From positions 1 through 64,000 of the forward strand of contig JARHVB010000006.1 in assembly GCA_029222685.1 (NCBI GenBank): a DNA stretch of 64,000 nucleotides, in the 5' to 3' direction. The translations under genes and the position numbers were made by a program. The notes beneath the pieces are model-generated. The model made no database searches. It was given only the letters and a program-made list of their open reading frames with translations, and had not been told where the DNA came from. The stretch comes from Terripilifer ovatus (lineage in GTDB: Bacteria; Pseudomonadota; Alphaproteobacteria; Rhizobiales; Beijerinckiaceae). Below, piece after piece: positions 63,566 through 64,000 of this stretch (positions are counted from its first letter, which is position 1; each line of letters begins with the position of its first letter).

Positions 63566-64000
63566 ATGACGGCAGACGGCAGAACCCGCACCGAGAAACT
63601 TGCGGCTGAGGTCGCGGACGAAATCCTCGCCGGCGGATTTCCGCCGGGGATGCGGCTCGACGAGCAGATGCTGGCCGAGCGCTTCATGGTTTCGCGCACC
63701 CCCGTCCGCGAGGCGCTGCGTCAACTCGCGGCGACGGGCCTGATCGAGATGCGCCCGCGCCGGGGCGCGTTCGTCGTCAGCATCACGGCTGACGTGCTGA
63801 ACGAATTGTTCGTTGCGATGGGCGAGATCGAGGCGACTTGCGCCCGTCTCTCGGCGCTTTCCATGAATCCGATCGAGCGGCGGCGGTTGAAGGCGCAGCA
63901 CGAGGCCATGGCGAAAATGGTCAACGACAATGCCCAGGACGATTATGTGGAAGCCAATCGCAATTTCCATCTGGCGATCTACGCCGGCGCGCACAATCCG
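63566..64000 (+). CDS. GntR-family regulator (FadR/VanR type), cut by the window end
   Basis: The first 145 residues are visible. A GntR winged HTH (LAAEVADEILAGGFPPGMRLDE, then LAERFMVSRTPVREALRQLAATGLIEMRPRRGAFV) is followed by the start of an FCD-type helical effector domain (LFVAMGEIEATCARLSA, FHLAIYAGAHNP). ATG 63566 follows CAGGGAA. It is divergent from the ABC-atz operon and most likely its regulator. The C-terminal part lies beyond the window. Confidence 0.93.
   Translation, partial: MTADGRTRTEKLAAEVADEILAGGFPPGMRLDEQMLAERFMVSRTPVREALRQLAATGLIEMRPRRGAFVVSITADVLNELFVAMGEIEATCARLSALSMNPIERRRLKAQHEAMAKMVNDNAQDDYVEANRNFHLAIYAGAHNP

Overview
The window looks like a high-GC chromosome segment from an alphaproteobacterium, most likely of the order Hyphomicrobiales (Rhizobiales). 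The basis is the strong G/C third-position bias, DUF6894 and DUF1134 proteins, small rhizobial-type hypothetical proteins, an intergenic palindromic repeat of a kind I associate with this order, and many Bug/TctC solute receptors. I cannot name the genus. One tRNA gene (Glu, anticodon CTC) is present. I see no rRNA, CRISPR array, transposase, phage gene or replication origin. The content is almost wholly catabolic and transport-related: eight Bug/TctC-type periplasmic receptors (none with TctA/TctB membrane partners), two complete peptide-type ABC importers, two MFS permeases, three flavin monooxygenases of the luciferase-like (LLM) class, three ACMSD-like amidohydrolases, and several amide, ureide or peptide hydrolases.

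Layout. 0.1-5 kb: OsmC-like protein, zinc alcohol dehydrogenase, gluconokinase, a Bug receptor and a DHA2-type MFS gene that lacks a normal start codon next to a repeat. 5-13 kb: a minus-strand operon with a peptide-type ABC importer (SBP, two permeases, two ATPases), a polysaccharide-deacetylase-like enzyme and an M20 aminoacyl hydrolase. 13-16 kb: two LLM monooxygenases. 16-27.5 kb: a LysR regulator divergent from a plus-strand operon (HyuA, HyuB, two M24 pita-bread hydrolases with altered metal sites, MmgE/PrpD, Bug receptor, amidohydrolase, TctC-like receptor). 27.5-33 kb: an apparently exported set (SMP-30 lactonase-like protein, Bug receptor, cytochrome c, Tat-dependent ThDP enzyme) and a broken alpha/beta-hydrolase gene. 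33-40 kb: a MarR-controlled minus-strand operon (Bug, MarR, amidohydrolase, 2-hydroxyacid dehydrogenase, FAD monooxygenase, Bug). 40-46.4 kb: LuxR regulator, VOC protein, amidohydrolase, DUF1134 protein, coiled-coil protein, tRNA-Glu, then small genes and gene remnants. 46.4-53.3 kb: Bug, LLM monooxygenase, MetE-core-like protein, small proteins, Bug, MFS.

53.5-64 kb is the most coherent system. A minus-strand operon encodes a peptide-type ABC importer followed by AtzF (allophanate hydrolase), AtzG, AtzE and AtzH homologues. It converges on a biuret-hydrolase-like cysteine hydrolase and is headed divergently by a GntR regulator. The intergenic region carries three copies of ATTGCATRC spaced exactly 20 bp apart. 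This has the enzymes of lower cyanuric-acid/biuret catabolism without the ring-opening enzyme AtzD, so the natural substrate is likely an imported ureide or carboxybiuret-like compound.

Short perfect palindromes lie next to the LysR, MarR and LuxR genes and upstream of the first ABC operon, and are good operator candidates. Remnants (alpha/beta hydrolase, UspA tail, possible MFS N-terminus) and near-identical repeat copies point to past rearrangement. All functions are read from sequence features and family knowledge; no database search was run.
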